A DNA stretch of 11,154 bases, from assembly GCF_000829035.1 (NCBI RefSeq), contig NZ_AP012542.1, positions 1 through 11,154 on the forward strand. Direction: 5' to 3'. Positions 6,293-11,154 of the stretch are shown here, one piece after another; positions within the stretch are counted from its first letter, which is position 1, and the number at the start of each line of letters is the position of its first letter. This DNA comes from Lacticaseibacillus paracasei subsp. paracasei. GTDB lineage: Bacteria > Bacillota > Bacilli > Lactobacillales > Lactobacillaceae. The position numbers and the translations under genes were made by a program. The notes under the pieces are model-generated. The model saw only the letters and a program-made list of their open reading frames with translations, did no database searches and was not told the DNA's origin.

Positions 6293-6790
6293 TTAAACTA
6301 GACCCTTTATTAAATTAAATATTGATGTGCCGGCCGTCAAAATGAAAGCAAATACTATAAATATAATTTTCCAGTAAAGTATTGCCGATTCACTCCTAGC
6401 CACATATATCAAGACAGCTGTGTATAGAAACGTCTCCATTATTGATCTTGGCACTACTTGTATAGGTGAATTAAAAATCAGTAAATATGTAATTTCAAAT
6501 ACGCTTAATAAAATAAATGCAACTCCGTACCCCCAGTATATTATTGTACCGGTTGTTTTCCTTAAAAGTAATCGATATAGAATAGAAATAACAAACATAG
6601 TAAAGTAAACCACAACCATCTTCCCGATGACAAAAATACCAACAGAAATATAAAGTGGTAGCTTCTCAATTAAATTCCCTAATGATGAAGTTTCATTGCG
6701 AAGTATATTCAGTGTTAATATAGTTTGAATCGTTGTGAATGCCAGCAAAAACAAGAATATTGCTGCATTAACTTTATTTTTTTCTTTCAC
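6293..6790 (-). CDS. Polytopic membrane protein of bacteriocin operon (possibly Yip1-like)
   Basis: With a GTG start this is a 165-aa protein with about five hydrophobic spans (roughly residues 8-28, 46-72, 83-106, 117-132, 139-160) and few charges. I cannot name the family with certainty. The arrangement resembles the Yip1-like or unnamed membrane proteins found next to SpoIIM genes in gassericin A-type loci, with a likely role in maturation, export or immunity. Start choice: an ATG further upstream (6838) lies inside the terminator stem and is rejected. The GTG at 6790-6788 is preceded by GGGGGGAG at about 4 nt. The terminator just before it implies that this gene and the next are made at lower levels than the precursor. 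The region is visibly richer in A/T than the mob and replication genes. Confidence 0.72.
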   Translation of the reverse strand: MKEKNKVNAAIFLFLLAFTTIQTILTLNILRNETSSLGNLIEKLPLYISVGIFVIGKMVVVYFTMFVISILYRLLLRKTTGTIIYWGYGVAFILLSVFEITYLLIFNSPIQVVPRSIMETFLYTAVLIYVARSESAILYWKIIFIVFAFILTAGTSIFNLIKGLV

Positions 6791-6802
6791 TGTGCTCCCC
6801 CC

Positions 6803-6845
6803 AAAAAAACAAAAGCTCTTGGACATCATAACGTCCAAGAGCTTT
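6803..6845 (-). terminator. Internal terminator after bacteriocin precursor gene
   Basis: AAAGCTCTTGGAC (6812-6824) and GTCCAAGAGCTTT (6833-6845) form a perfect 13-bp stem with an 8-nt loop. On the minus strand it is followed by TTTTGTTTTTTT. Partial read-through would supply the downstream membrane-protein genes and keep the precursor in excess. Confidence 0.9.
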
Positions 6846-6863
6846 CGTCAATAATACAGTATT

Positions 6864-7148
6864 CTAAGCACTAACTGCTCCAAATGCAGTAGCGATCGGT
6901 ACAATCCATGCTGGCAAGGTAACGCCTGCAACAACTGAAAAAGCACCTGCCAGTGATCCTCCCGCTGACACATAATTAACCATATCTTGATACCACCCTG
7001 GGGCCAAATGAATTCCGAGTTTGTTTGCAATAAAATAAATGTTAGTGAAAAGAATTGTTACCATTAACGCAGCAATAACAAAAGAGCCAATAGTTAGAAC
7101 CGTCTTTTCCATTTTGGTCATATGGAGTTTTTCCACCGTGCTTAACAT
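6864..7148 (-). CDS. Circular bacteriocin precursor (gassericin A/butyrivibriocin AR10 subgroup)
   Basis: The 94-aa precursor consists of a 36-residue leader ending in VTILFTN and a 58-residue mature part. The mature part starts IYFIANKLGIHLAPGW, contains VSAGGSLAGAF and GVTLPAWIV, and ends TAFGAVSA. Gassericin A/acidocin B and butyrivibriocin AR10 also have 58 residues, begin IYW/IYF, end in Ala and follow an Asn in the leader, with GVT-PAW in the same place. From memory AR10 looks the closest. Mature peptide: bases 7040-6867. Cleavage after Asn36 and Ile1-Ala58 head-to-tail ligation are inferred from the family. The peptide has few charges, as in subgroup II. Start: ATG 7148 with AAGGGA upstream; ATG 7166 (42-aa leader) is possible, and the TTG at 7190 is unlikely. 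Confidence 0.93.
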   Translation of the reverse strand: MLSTVEKLHMTKMEKTVLTIGSFVIAALMVTILFTNIYFIANKLGIHLAPGWYQDMVNYVSAGGSLAGAFSVVAGVTLPAWIVPIATAFGAVSA

Positions 7149-7188
7149 TACTCTCATTCCCTTCATAATTAACCTAACAATATACCAC

Positions 7189-7205
7189 AAATTGTATTAC
7201 AATTT
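7189..7205. promoter_or_regulatory. 17-bp perfect palindrome at bacteriocin transcription start
   Basis: AAATTGTATTACAATTT has 8-bp arms around a single central base. It lies directly downstream of the -10 box of the bacteriocin promoter, at about +1, and also upstream of the divergent immunity-like gene. A repressor bound here could control both. Confidence 0.6.
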
Positions 7206-7206
7206 A

Positions 7207-7235
7207 ATTATAAGTCCTACTATTCATTCTCGCAA
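7207..7235 (-). promoter_or_regulatory. Bacteriocin operon promoter
   Basis: The minus strand carries TTGCGA (complement of 7230-7235), 17 bp, then TATAAT (complement of 7207-7212). Transcription would begin near 7200, about 52 bases before the chosen ATG. Confidence 0.8.
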
Positions 7236-7267
7236 ATATTTTTTCTCAGAAGGGAGATCGATTTCAA

Positions 7268-7426
7268 ATGAAGACATTTCTGAACGTCTTGCTTATTGCT
7301 GGCTCCATTTTACTGCTTGGTTTACTATTCTCTAAAAATGAATGGTTTGCTGTAGCAAACCTAGTTTTTCTGGCACTGATTTTTGCCATACAACGTTTCT
7401 ATGGAAAGAGTCACACTCATGAGTAG
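7268..7426 (+). CDS. 52-aa two-span basic peptide, candidate bacteriocin immunity protein
   Basis: The short ORF encodes MKTFLNVLLIAGSILLLGLL at its N-terminus, a turn containing FSKNEWF, a second hydrophobic helix (about 29-41) and a basic/His tail ending in SHTHE. Size and layout match the immunity peptides of gassericin A-type loci, which are about 50-55 aa, hydrophobic and basic with one or two spans, and protect the producer's membrane. It is divergently transcribed from the bacteriocin gene across a 119-bp shared control region, whereas immunity genes usually sit in the same operon. SD: AAGGGAG (7250-7256), 11 nt from the ATG, a little long. A weak promoter candidate is TTACAA (7197-7202)/TACTAT (7218-7223). 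The immunity role is inference. Confidence 0.75.
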   Translation: MKTFLNVLLIAGSILLLGLLFSKNEWFAVANLVFLALIFAIQRFYGKSHTHE

Positions 7427-7544
7427 GGGCCGGTGAATATTAGTATGCCGTTAATCACAGTTTTTCAAAGTGCTCAATTGGACTAGTGTCTGCTTCGCTA
7501 AACACTACTTGAGTTTAACAATTTGATTATTTTGGCGTGTGACT

Positions 7545-7573
7545 TCGGACATACTAAAAGTCTCCGAGTTTTT
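7545..7573 (+). terminator. Probable terminator after immunity-like gene
   Basis: TCGGA (7545-7549) pairs with TCCGA (7562-7566), extended inward by GAC/GTC with a bulge, and is followed by a run of Ts. It is moderately strong and correctly placed for the plus-strand gene ending at 7426. Confidence 0.5.
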
Positions 7574-7609
7574 TGTCGATTTTGCTTTGCAAAATTGATC
7601 GATTTTCAT

Positions 7610-7640
7610 AGCCGTTACCTGTTCGGTAACGGCTGTTTTT
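7610..7640 (+). terminator. Rho-independent terminator ahead of the oriT/mob region
   Basis: AGCCGTTACC (7610-7619) and GGTAACGGCT (7625-7634) form a perfect 10-bp stem with a 5-nt loop, followed by GTTTTT. It insulates the mob operon from the bacteriocin region. Confidence 0.88.
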
Positions 7641-7654
7641 GTGGGGAGTTAAGA

Positions 7655-7800
7655 GGGGAGCGAAGCGCCCTTCTTACAAGCCATTTGCTGACAATTGGGG
7701 AGCGTAGCGATACCTAATTGTCTAGCAAATGAACTGCTTGCCCTACGGTTAAATTATGTTAGACTGGACGTGAGCAACGCGATCGTCTGGCCTTACATAA
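7655..7800 (+). other. Candidate oriT region with two large inverted repeats
   Basis: This non-coding stretch just upstream of mobC holds three relevant structures. GGGGAGCGAAGCGCCC lies at 7655-7670. A 15-bp inverted repeat with one bulged base runs from CATTTGCT...ACAATT to AATTGTC...AGCAAATG (7682-7731) around GGGGAGCGTAGCGA. A second, imperfect inverted repeat (7754-7770 against 7784-7800, 13 of 17 positions) follows. Relaxase origins normally lie upstream of mobC/mobA and contain such repeats next to the nick. The nick itself cannot be placed. The region also contains the untranslated leader of the mob operon. Confidence 0.5.
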
Positions 7801-7862
7801 CTTTGGCCAATCGCCGACCAAATCGGGAGGGTATTAGCCCTATAGAGAGGTGGTTCGTTTTC

Positions 7863-8174
7863 ATGATCCCCAAACGTCCTCAAATAAATTTTCGTCTTGA
7901 TCCTGACCAATACGAGAAACTTCAAAAATCAGCTGCACCCTTCGGGCTTTCCGTGAGTGCTTATGCCAAGTCCTTGGCTATGAAATCCCGACTTCGCGAA
8001 CCTAAATTTAGTCACGAAGACGCCGTTACCATCAACTTAGCGCTGCGTCACCTGGGCACCAACTTAAACCAACTGGCCTATCACGCCAACGCCGGTGATT
8101 TGACTGCCTTACAGAAAGCTCAAATGCAGGAAATTCGAGAGGCGGTTGATGCGATATGGCAACAGTTAAGCTAA
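7863..8174 (+). CDS. mobC: MobC-like relaxosome accessory protein
   Basis: The 103-aa protein has an N-terminal ribbon-helix-helix-like segment (about residues 7-45: INFRLDPDQYEKLQKSAAPF). A MobC-type helical part contains LRHLGTNLNQLAYHANAG (about 60-77), the usual GxNLNQ-x-A pattern. MobC proteins bind oriT and help the relaxase open the nick site. Start: an upstream in-frame start at 7695 is rejected because that DNA is the oriT-like repeat and gives an atypical N-terminus. ATG 7863 has GAGAGGTG about 10 nt upstream and begins at the domain. It overlaps the relaxase gene by 19 bp in another frame, which implies coupled translation. Confidence 0.88.
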   Translation: MIPKRPQINFRLDPDQYEKLQKSAAPFGLSVSAYAKSLAMKSRLREPKFSHEDAVTINLALRHLGTNLNQLAYHANAGDLTALQKAQMQEIREAVDAIWQQLS

Positions 8175-9550
8175 GTCGTGCAGTGAGTGCTGGTGCCGCG
8201 ATTAATTATGCGGAAGGTAAGAATCGCCTCAAGGAAACGGATCGGGCCTGGCTGCGTGAGCAGGGTGTCGATGATGAGCTCGTGGCTAAGTTAAGGGATC
8301 GAGCCGTGGCCCGTGGTGGCGAAAACGTTGATCTCAACCACGTCCGCAGTCAGATGCGGTCTACCCGTGAACTATTCGGCAATCGTGGGAAAACGCAAGC
8401 CTTTCGTGTCATTCAGTCCTTCGGGCCTGAAGACTTTAATGCCGCGGATCCAGCCGCTTGGCAACAAGTCAATGCGCTAGGAGTTGAACTAGGTCGCCGG
8501 ATCGCGCCAAATCATGAGATTGCCGTCTACACCCATTTAGATGGTGATGGTCATAAGCTCCATAATCACATCATCATCAATGCCCCTAACCTCATTACCG
8601 GTCGCAAGTATCATCATCAAAACGATTTTGCTCGCGTTGCGGCGATTAACGACACCCTTGTCCGTGAACACGGACTTTCAGTGATTCAACACCACTCGCA
8701 ACAACAAGAACGTCATACCTTGGCAGAACGCAAAATAAGCGCCAAAGGCGCTTACGTCTGGAAAGATGATCTGCGCTCCCGTATTGATTCGGTCATGCAA
8801 GATTCACGTACAATCGATTTTAAGGCGTTCTCAGCGTATTTATTCGAAAAAGGTGTTACAGTTCATGATCGCGGTCAAAACGTCTCATACGCGTTTTTAG
8901 ACGCCCAAAACAAGCAACGACGAGTGCGCGGCCCCAAACTAGGGACAAGTTACGAAAAGGAGGCAATCACGCATGAGTTGGCAAACCGAACCCAAGCTCG
9001 AGAAGCACAACGCTTATCCGAGCAAGAACAACAGCGAGTTATTAACGCTCATCGAGCAACTGAACAACGAAAATACCAAACTCAATCAAGAGAACGAACG
9101 GCTCAACAACGAGAACCAAACCATGCATCAGCAACTCAAAACTTTGAGCGTCTTGCAAACACAAGTGGACACATGGAACAAAAAGCTCGATCAATGGGAA
9201 CCCATTATCGCCAACTCCGACAACGCATTAAAACAGCAATTAAACCACTTGCAGCAGAGTTACAACGATTTAGCGAAGCAATACCGCGATTTGCACAAAC
9301 AATTAGCGCCTATCTCCAAAATCAAGTAAGGAGCAATTACGTTGCCCTGAAACAAAAACTGGAAGCTGAGTTAACCTCTGCCTCAAAACCACCCGAAACA
9401 CCGGCACACTCTGAAACTTATCAGCAATTGCTAGGCAAGATTAAGGAAAACGAAGCCATTGGTGAGCAAAAGCAACGGACCCAAGCCCAACAGCGGGCCA
9501 AAAGTAGGCAACAACAACGTCACAATGAAGGACCTACACTGGAACGATAG
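8156..9550 (+). CDS. mobA: MOBP-type relaxase (mobilization nuclease)
   Basis: This 464-aa relaxase nicks oriT and pilots the strand during conjugative mobilization. The metal-binding three-His motif is clear: H127 in YTHLDGDG, then H136 and H138 in HKLHNHIIIN. Tyr18 (INYAEGK) is the probable nicking tyrosine by analogy with Relaxase-family (PF03432) proteins. RVIQSFGPEDF (about 84-94) corresponds to the conserved H/Q-x-SF region. After residue about 280 the protein turns into a Gln/Arg/Glu-rich helical tail. That stretch is also read in the +1 frame as a separate gene (8973-9329), which may explain the odd composition. Downstream GGGAGC leads into the next mob gene. No type IV secretion genes are present, so the plasmid is mobilizable, not self-transmissible. 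Confidence 0.93.
   Translation: MATVKLSRAVSAGAAINYAEGKNRLKETDRAWLREQGVDDELVAKLRDRAVARGGENVDLNHVRSQMRSTRELFGNRGKTQAFRVIQSFGPEDFNAADPAAWQQVNALGVELGRRIAPNHEIAVYTHLDGDGHKLHNHIIINAPNLITGRKYHHQNDFARVAAINDTLVREHGLSVIQHHSQQQERHTLAERKISAKGAYVWKDDLRSRIDSVMQDSRTIDFKAFSAYLFEKGVTVHDRGQNVSYAFLDAQNKQRRVRGPKLGTSYEKEAITHELANRTQAREAQRLSEQEQQRVINAHRATEQRKYQTQSRERTAQQREPNHASATQNFERLANTSGHMEQKARSMGTHYRQLRQRIKTAIKPLAAELQRFSEAIPRFAQTISAYLQNQVRSNYVALKQKLEAELTSASKPPETPAHSETYQQLLGKIKENEAIGEQKQRTQAQQRAKSRQQQRHNEGPTLER
8973..9329 (+). CDS. Coiled-coil mobilization protein nested inside mobA (+1 frame)
   Basis: A 118-aa protein lies entirely within mobA in another frame. It is an almost continuous coiled coil (about residues 20-110, with LIEQLNNENTKLNQENERLN heptads). 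Evidence that it is real: AAAAGGAGG ends 9 nt before its ATG, a much better SD than chance would give; its composition is that of a regular coiled coil; and the mobA reading over the same DNA is low-complexity. ColE1-type mob regions have mbeB and mbeD nested in mbeA in the same manner, and RSF1010 nests mobB in mobA. A role in relaxosome assembly or coupling is inferred by that analogy. No specific family is recognised. Confidence 0.72.
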   Translation: MSWQTEPKLEKHNAYPSKNNSELLTLIEQLNNENTKLNQENERLNNENQTMHQQLKTLSVLQTQVDTWNKKLDQWEPIIANSDNALKQQLNHLQQSYNDLAKQYRDLHKQLAPISKIK

Positions 9551-9562
9551 GGAGCAAGCACA

Positions 9563-10042
9563 ATGACACTTTCAGAATCAGAAATCACAGCCTTAGTTAC
9601 CGAACTTTTAGAAGGCCTGCGAGATGGTCGGCTTCATTTAGCCGAATCTGCTCAATTAACGGCTCACCTTGAGCAAACCATTAAAGAGCTGTACGCCGCT
9701 GATCGCGGACATTTATTTGGTGATGCACAGGCAGACCGCCAAATTGCTGATGGTCGGTTAGACGATGCATTAGCAGACTTTAAAGCACAGCTTGAAACCA
9801 GTCATAAAGCCTTGCTTGCGCAAGCTAAAACAGATTTAAACGCTCAGAAAATCAACGCTGAAGCTGAAACGACGCTCAAACAGGCCATTCAGGAAGCAAC
9901 ACGCTTAAATCAAGCAAGCCAAGCTTTACAAGTCGATTTGAAGCACAGCCGTCAGGCTGTCTACTGGGGCTATGCGCTGACCTTCCTAGGTGGTGTCGTC
10001 ATCACGGCGTGCCTGATGTGGCTATGCTTTATCCCAAAGTGA
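9563..10042 (+). CDS. Membrane-anchored coiled-coil mob operon protein
   Basis: The 159-aa protein has a long charged helical part (about residues 1-130) rich in Ala, Glu, Gln and Lys, and one C-terminal membrane span (about 134-156: YWGYALTFLGGVVITACLMW). It thus looks tail-anchored with the helical part in the cytoplasm. It follows mobA by 12 bp with GGGAGC as SD, so it belongs to the mob operon. RSF1010 MobB and ColE1-type MbeB are likewise membrane-linked relaxosome factors that promote contact with the coupling protein. A similar role is plausible, but I see no diagnostic motif. Confidence 0.8.
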   Translation: MTLSESEITALVTELLEGLRDGRLHLAESAQLTAHLEQTIKELYAADRGHLFGDAQADRQIADGRLDDALADFKAQLETSHKALLAQAKTDLNAQKINAEAETTLKQAIQEATRLNQASQALQVDLKHSRQAVYWGYALTFLGGVVITACLMWLCFIPK

Positions 10043-10053
10043 GGCGATTAAAT

Positions 10054-10647
10054 GTGATCACGATCATTCAGAGCTTTTATCAGCTCCGTTGGCGCATATT
10101 AGTGAGCTTCTTAATCTTGTTAAGCTTACTCAGTGTAGGTGCCATCAACGGCCGCATGCGTGTCATGGGAGAAGTCCTATGGTATCAATATCGTGCAGGT
10201 CAGTTAACCGTCAAACCCATTAAAACAAGCCAGTATGGGCGATCAGCAACCCAATCTCTTCAACGCCAATTAAAAGCTGAACAGCACAAGCAGAACGCTC
10301 TTAAAGCCTATCAAATCAACCCCTATGCCCACTTAGAGGGTCAAAAAGGGCAGTTACAGCGTCGAAATCAAGCCTTGTTACTTGCCAATCAACAAAAATA
10401 CATGGTCCAGCGACACCAAGAAGCCCAACAAGAACATGTCTTACAACTTGAAAAACAGCTAGATCAAGTATCAGAAGCTTATCGATTCTTAGGATCAGTC
10501 TTGATTCCAGGAACCGTAAATACAGATAGGGCAAAGTTGGAAACCATCTTGCAGCTTTGTCAGCAACTACCCAAAGACGCTCCAAAATATGCTTATTATC
10601 AGGAACTAGCAGAAGCAGCAACTAAAAACTTGCCGACTAGTTTCTAG
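10054..10647 (+). CDS. Signal-anchored coiled-coil protein at end of mob operon
   Basis: With a GTG start this is a 197-aa protein with an N-terminal membrane span (about residues 13-31: WRILVSFLILLSLLSVGA), then a basic Gln-rich helical region with coiled-coil character (about 60-150), and an ordinary globular-looking tail. The family is not recognised. Start: the GTG at 10054 follows GAGGCG by 7 nt and begins 11 nt after the previous stop codon. Upstream in-frame starts (GTG 10009, ATG 10024) would overlap the preceding membrane span and lack an SD. Together with the preceding tail-anchored protein it would form a membrane-bound pair serving DNA transfer or establishment, an inference from operon position only. 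Confidence 0.75.
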   Translation: MITIIQSFYQLRWRILVSFLILLSLLSVGAINGRMRVMGEVLWYQYRAGQLTVKPIKTSQYGRSATQSLQRQLKAEQHKQNALKAYQINPYAHLEGQKGQLQRRNQALLLANQQKYMVQRHQEAQQEHVLQLEKQLDQVSEAYRFLGSVLIPGTVNTDRAKLETILQLCQQLPKDAPKYAYYQELAEAATKNLPTSF

Positions 10648-10827
10648 GTTTTAAGGGAACATCGTGACCGTTCTCCGAGCCCCTGGGCGAGGTTTTCTTG
10701 AACCACGCAAGCGAAGCGCGCTAGGGCAAGCCAAAGGCGCGCAGGCAGAGCCGGAGTTAAACGTGGCGTAGCCACACCTTTTTGGGAGCGTAGCGACCAA
10801 GTTTTTGTTTTTGATCTTGTATGGGGT
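10648..10827. other. Non-coding region with mini-hairpin repeats after the mob operon
   Basis: No gene is supported. The stretch carries GCGAAGC (10711-10717), GTGGC-GTA-GCCAC (10763-10775, followed by ACCTTTTT) and GGGAGCGTAGCGA (10784-10796). The last matches the sequence at the tip of the oriT-like hairpin (7698-7710). Confidence 0.5.
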
Positions 10828-10857
10828 TTGGGGAGAGGTTCTCCCCAAGGTCTTTTT
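10828..10857 (+). terminator. Terminator of the mob operon
   Basis: TTGGGGAGA (10828-10836) and TCTCCCCAA (10840-10848) form a perfect 9-bp stem with a 3-nt loop, followed by GGTCTTTTT. Confidence 0.85.
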
Positions 10858-11002
10858 GACATTTTTAGTTCTCAAAAACTAAAAGAATTAAAAGTTTTTT
10901 GAGCTTACGCGCGTATGTCAATACATTAGTAGTTACATTTGAACTACATTTAAATACATTAGGCGATGGAGAAATCTTGATAGACCGCAGGTTTGCGGGA
11001 AA
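10858..11002. other. AT-rich origin DNA with spaced TACATT repeats
   Basis: Mostly A/T sequence lies directly upstream of the iterons. TACATT occurs four times at 10922, 10934, 10945 and 10955, spaced 12, 11 and 10 bp. This is a likely part of the DNA-unwinding element or an accessory protein-binding site of the origin. Confidence 0.5.
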
Positions 11003-11098
11003 ATGTATATCAAAAAGGTCCGTCATGTATATCAAAAAGGTCCGTCATGTATATCAAAAAGGTCCGTCATGTATATCAAAAAGGTCCGTCATGTATAT
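11003..11098 (+). repeat. Iteron array: four 22-bp direct repeats plus an 8-bp partial
   Basis: Four identical, contiguous 22-bp units begin at 11003, 11025, 11047 and 11069. Each starts ATGTATATCAAAAAGG and ends TCCGTC. The partial copy ATGTATAT follows at 11091-11098. A 22-bp period means two helical turns, so all Rep monomers bind one face. This is the classic origin layout for Rep_3 theta plasmids. It lies within 60 bp of repA across the circular junction. Confidence 0.95.
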
Positions 11099-11105
11099 TG
11101 TTTTT

Positions 11106-11146
11106 TTGACAAATACTCTTTATCCGGTATTATAGCTATTAGAGGT
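11106..11146 (+). promoter_or_regulatory. repA promoter and Shine-Dalgarno
   Basis: TTGACA (11106-11111), 16 bp, TATTAT (11128-11133), then AGAGGT (11141-11146) ending 8 nt before the window end. It fits only if base 11154 joins base 1, where the repA ATG lies. The iterons end 7 bp before the -35 box, giving a simple basis for autoregulation. Confidence 0.85.
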
Positions 11147-11154
11147 ATTAAAAG

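Noticed and set aside
6791..6838. ATG 6838 as start of the membrane-protein gene
   Set aside because: It would translate the terminator stem and lacks an SD; the GTG at 6790 has GGGGGGAG in front.
7695..7862. N-terminal extension of the mobC-like protein
   Set aside because: It covers the oriT-like inverted repeats, gives no recognisable domain, and ATG 7863 has a suitable SD.
10316..10875. Minus-strand ORFs at 10316-10621 and 10644-10875
   Set aside because: The first is the shadow of the last mob gene; the others lie in terminator and repeat DNA with no SD or domain.
11003..11098. Possible CRISPR array
   Set aside because: The 22-bp units are contiguous with no spacers, next to a replication promoter; these are iterons.
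10899..11135. 78-aa ORF across the iterons
   Set aside because: Its repeated peptide is simply the 22-bp iteron read through in frame; it ends inside the repA promoter.

Overview
The window reads as a complete small mobilizable plasmid of a Gram-positive bacterium of the Lactobacillaceae (an informed guess would be the Lacticaseibacillus casei group), linearised at the start codon of its replication gene. The last bases carry four 22-bp iterons, a -35/-10 promoter and a Shine-Dalgarno (SD) sequence placed exactly right to drive the ORF that begins at base 1. The two ends therefore very probably join. Gram-positive origin is indicated by strong AGGAGG-type SDs, the Rep_3 initiator plus small HTH/coiled-coil accessory replication protein, and an Fst/Lpt-type toxin.

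Layout. (1) 11003-11154 and 1-780: iteron origin and theta-type initiator. (2) 930-1230: a compact type I toxin-antitoxin locus. It has a 32-aa Fst/Lpt-family toxin on the minus strand, too short for ordinary gene calling, and a convergent antisense RNA. (3) 1459-1956, minus: accessory replication/partition-like HTH protein. (4) 2261-5162, plus: three overlapping genes for a MacA/MacB-like ABC exporter (adaptor, ATPase, FtsX-type permease). (5) 5163-5779: no intact gene, but a 292-bp element bounded by perfect 19-bp inverted repeats. (6) 7148-5780, minus: a circular bacteriocin operon made of a gassericin A/butyrivibriocin AR10-type precursor, a multi-span membrane protein and a SpoIIM (DUF95)-family membrane protein. 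A 52-aa two-span immunity-like peptide (7268-7426) is divergently transcribed. (7) 7427-10647, plus: oriT-like structures and a mobilization operon (MobC-like protein, MOBP-type relaxase with a second coiled-coil gene nested in another frame, two membrane-anchored coiled-coil proteins). (8) 10648-11002: terminator, mini-hairpin repeats and AT-rich origin DNA.

How it fits together. The replication module and type I toxin-antitoxin locus maintain the plasmid, and the mob module lets a helper element transfer it. The cargo is bacteriocin production with self-protection. The precursor would be cleaved after an Asn and joined head to tail, with the SpoIIM-like and accompanying membrane proteins assisting maturation and secretion. 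The 52-aa peptide and the adaptor/ATPase/permease trio would give immunity, as the accessory FGH-type transporters do in enterocin AS-48 and carnocyclin A loci. The small ATPase and permease genes normally found inside circular-bacteriocin operons are not visible. Either the trio has replaced them or they have been lost around the inverted-repeat element. This reduced, split arrangement is the most interesting part of the window.
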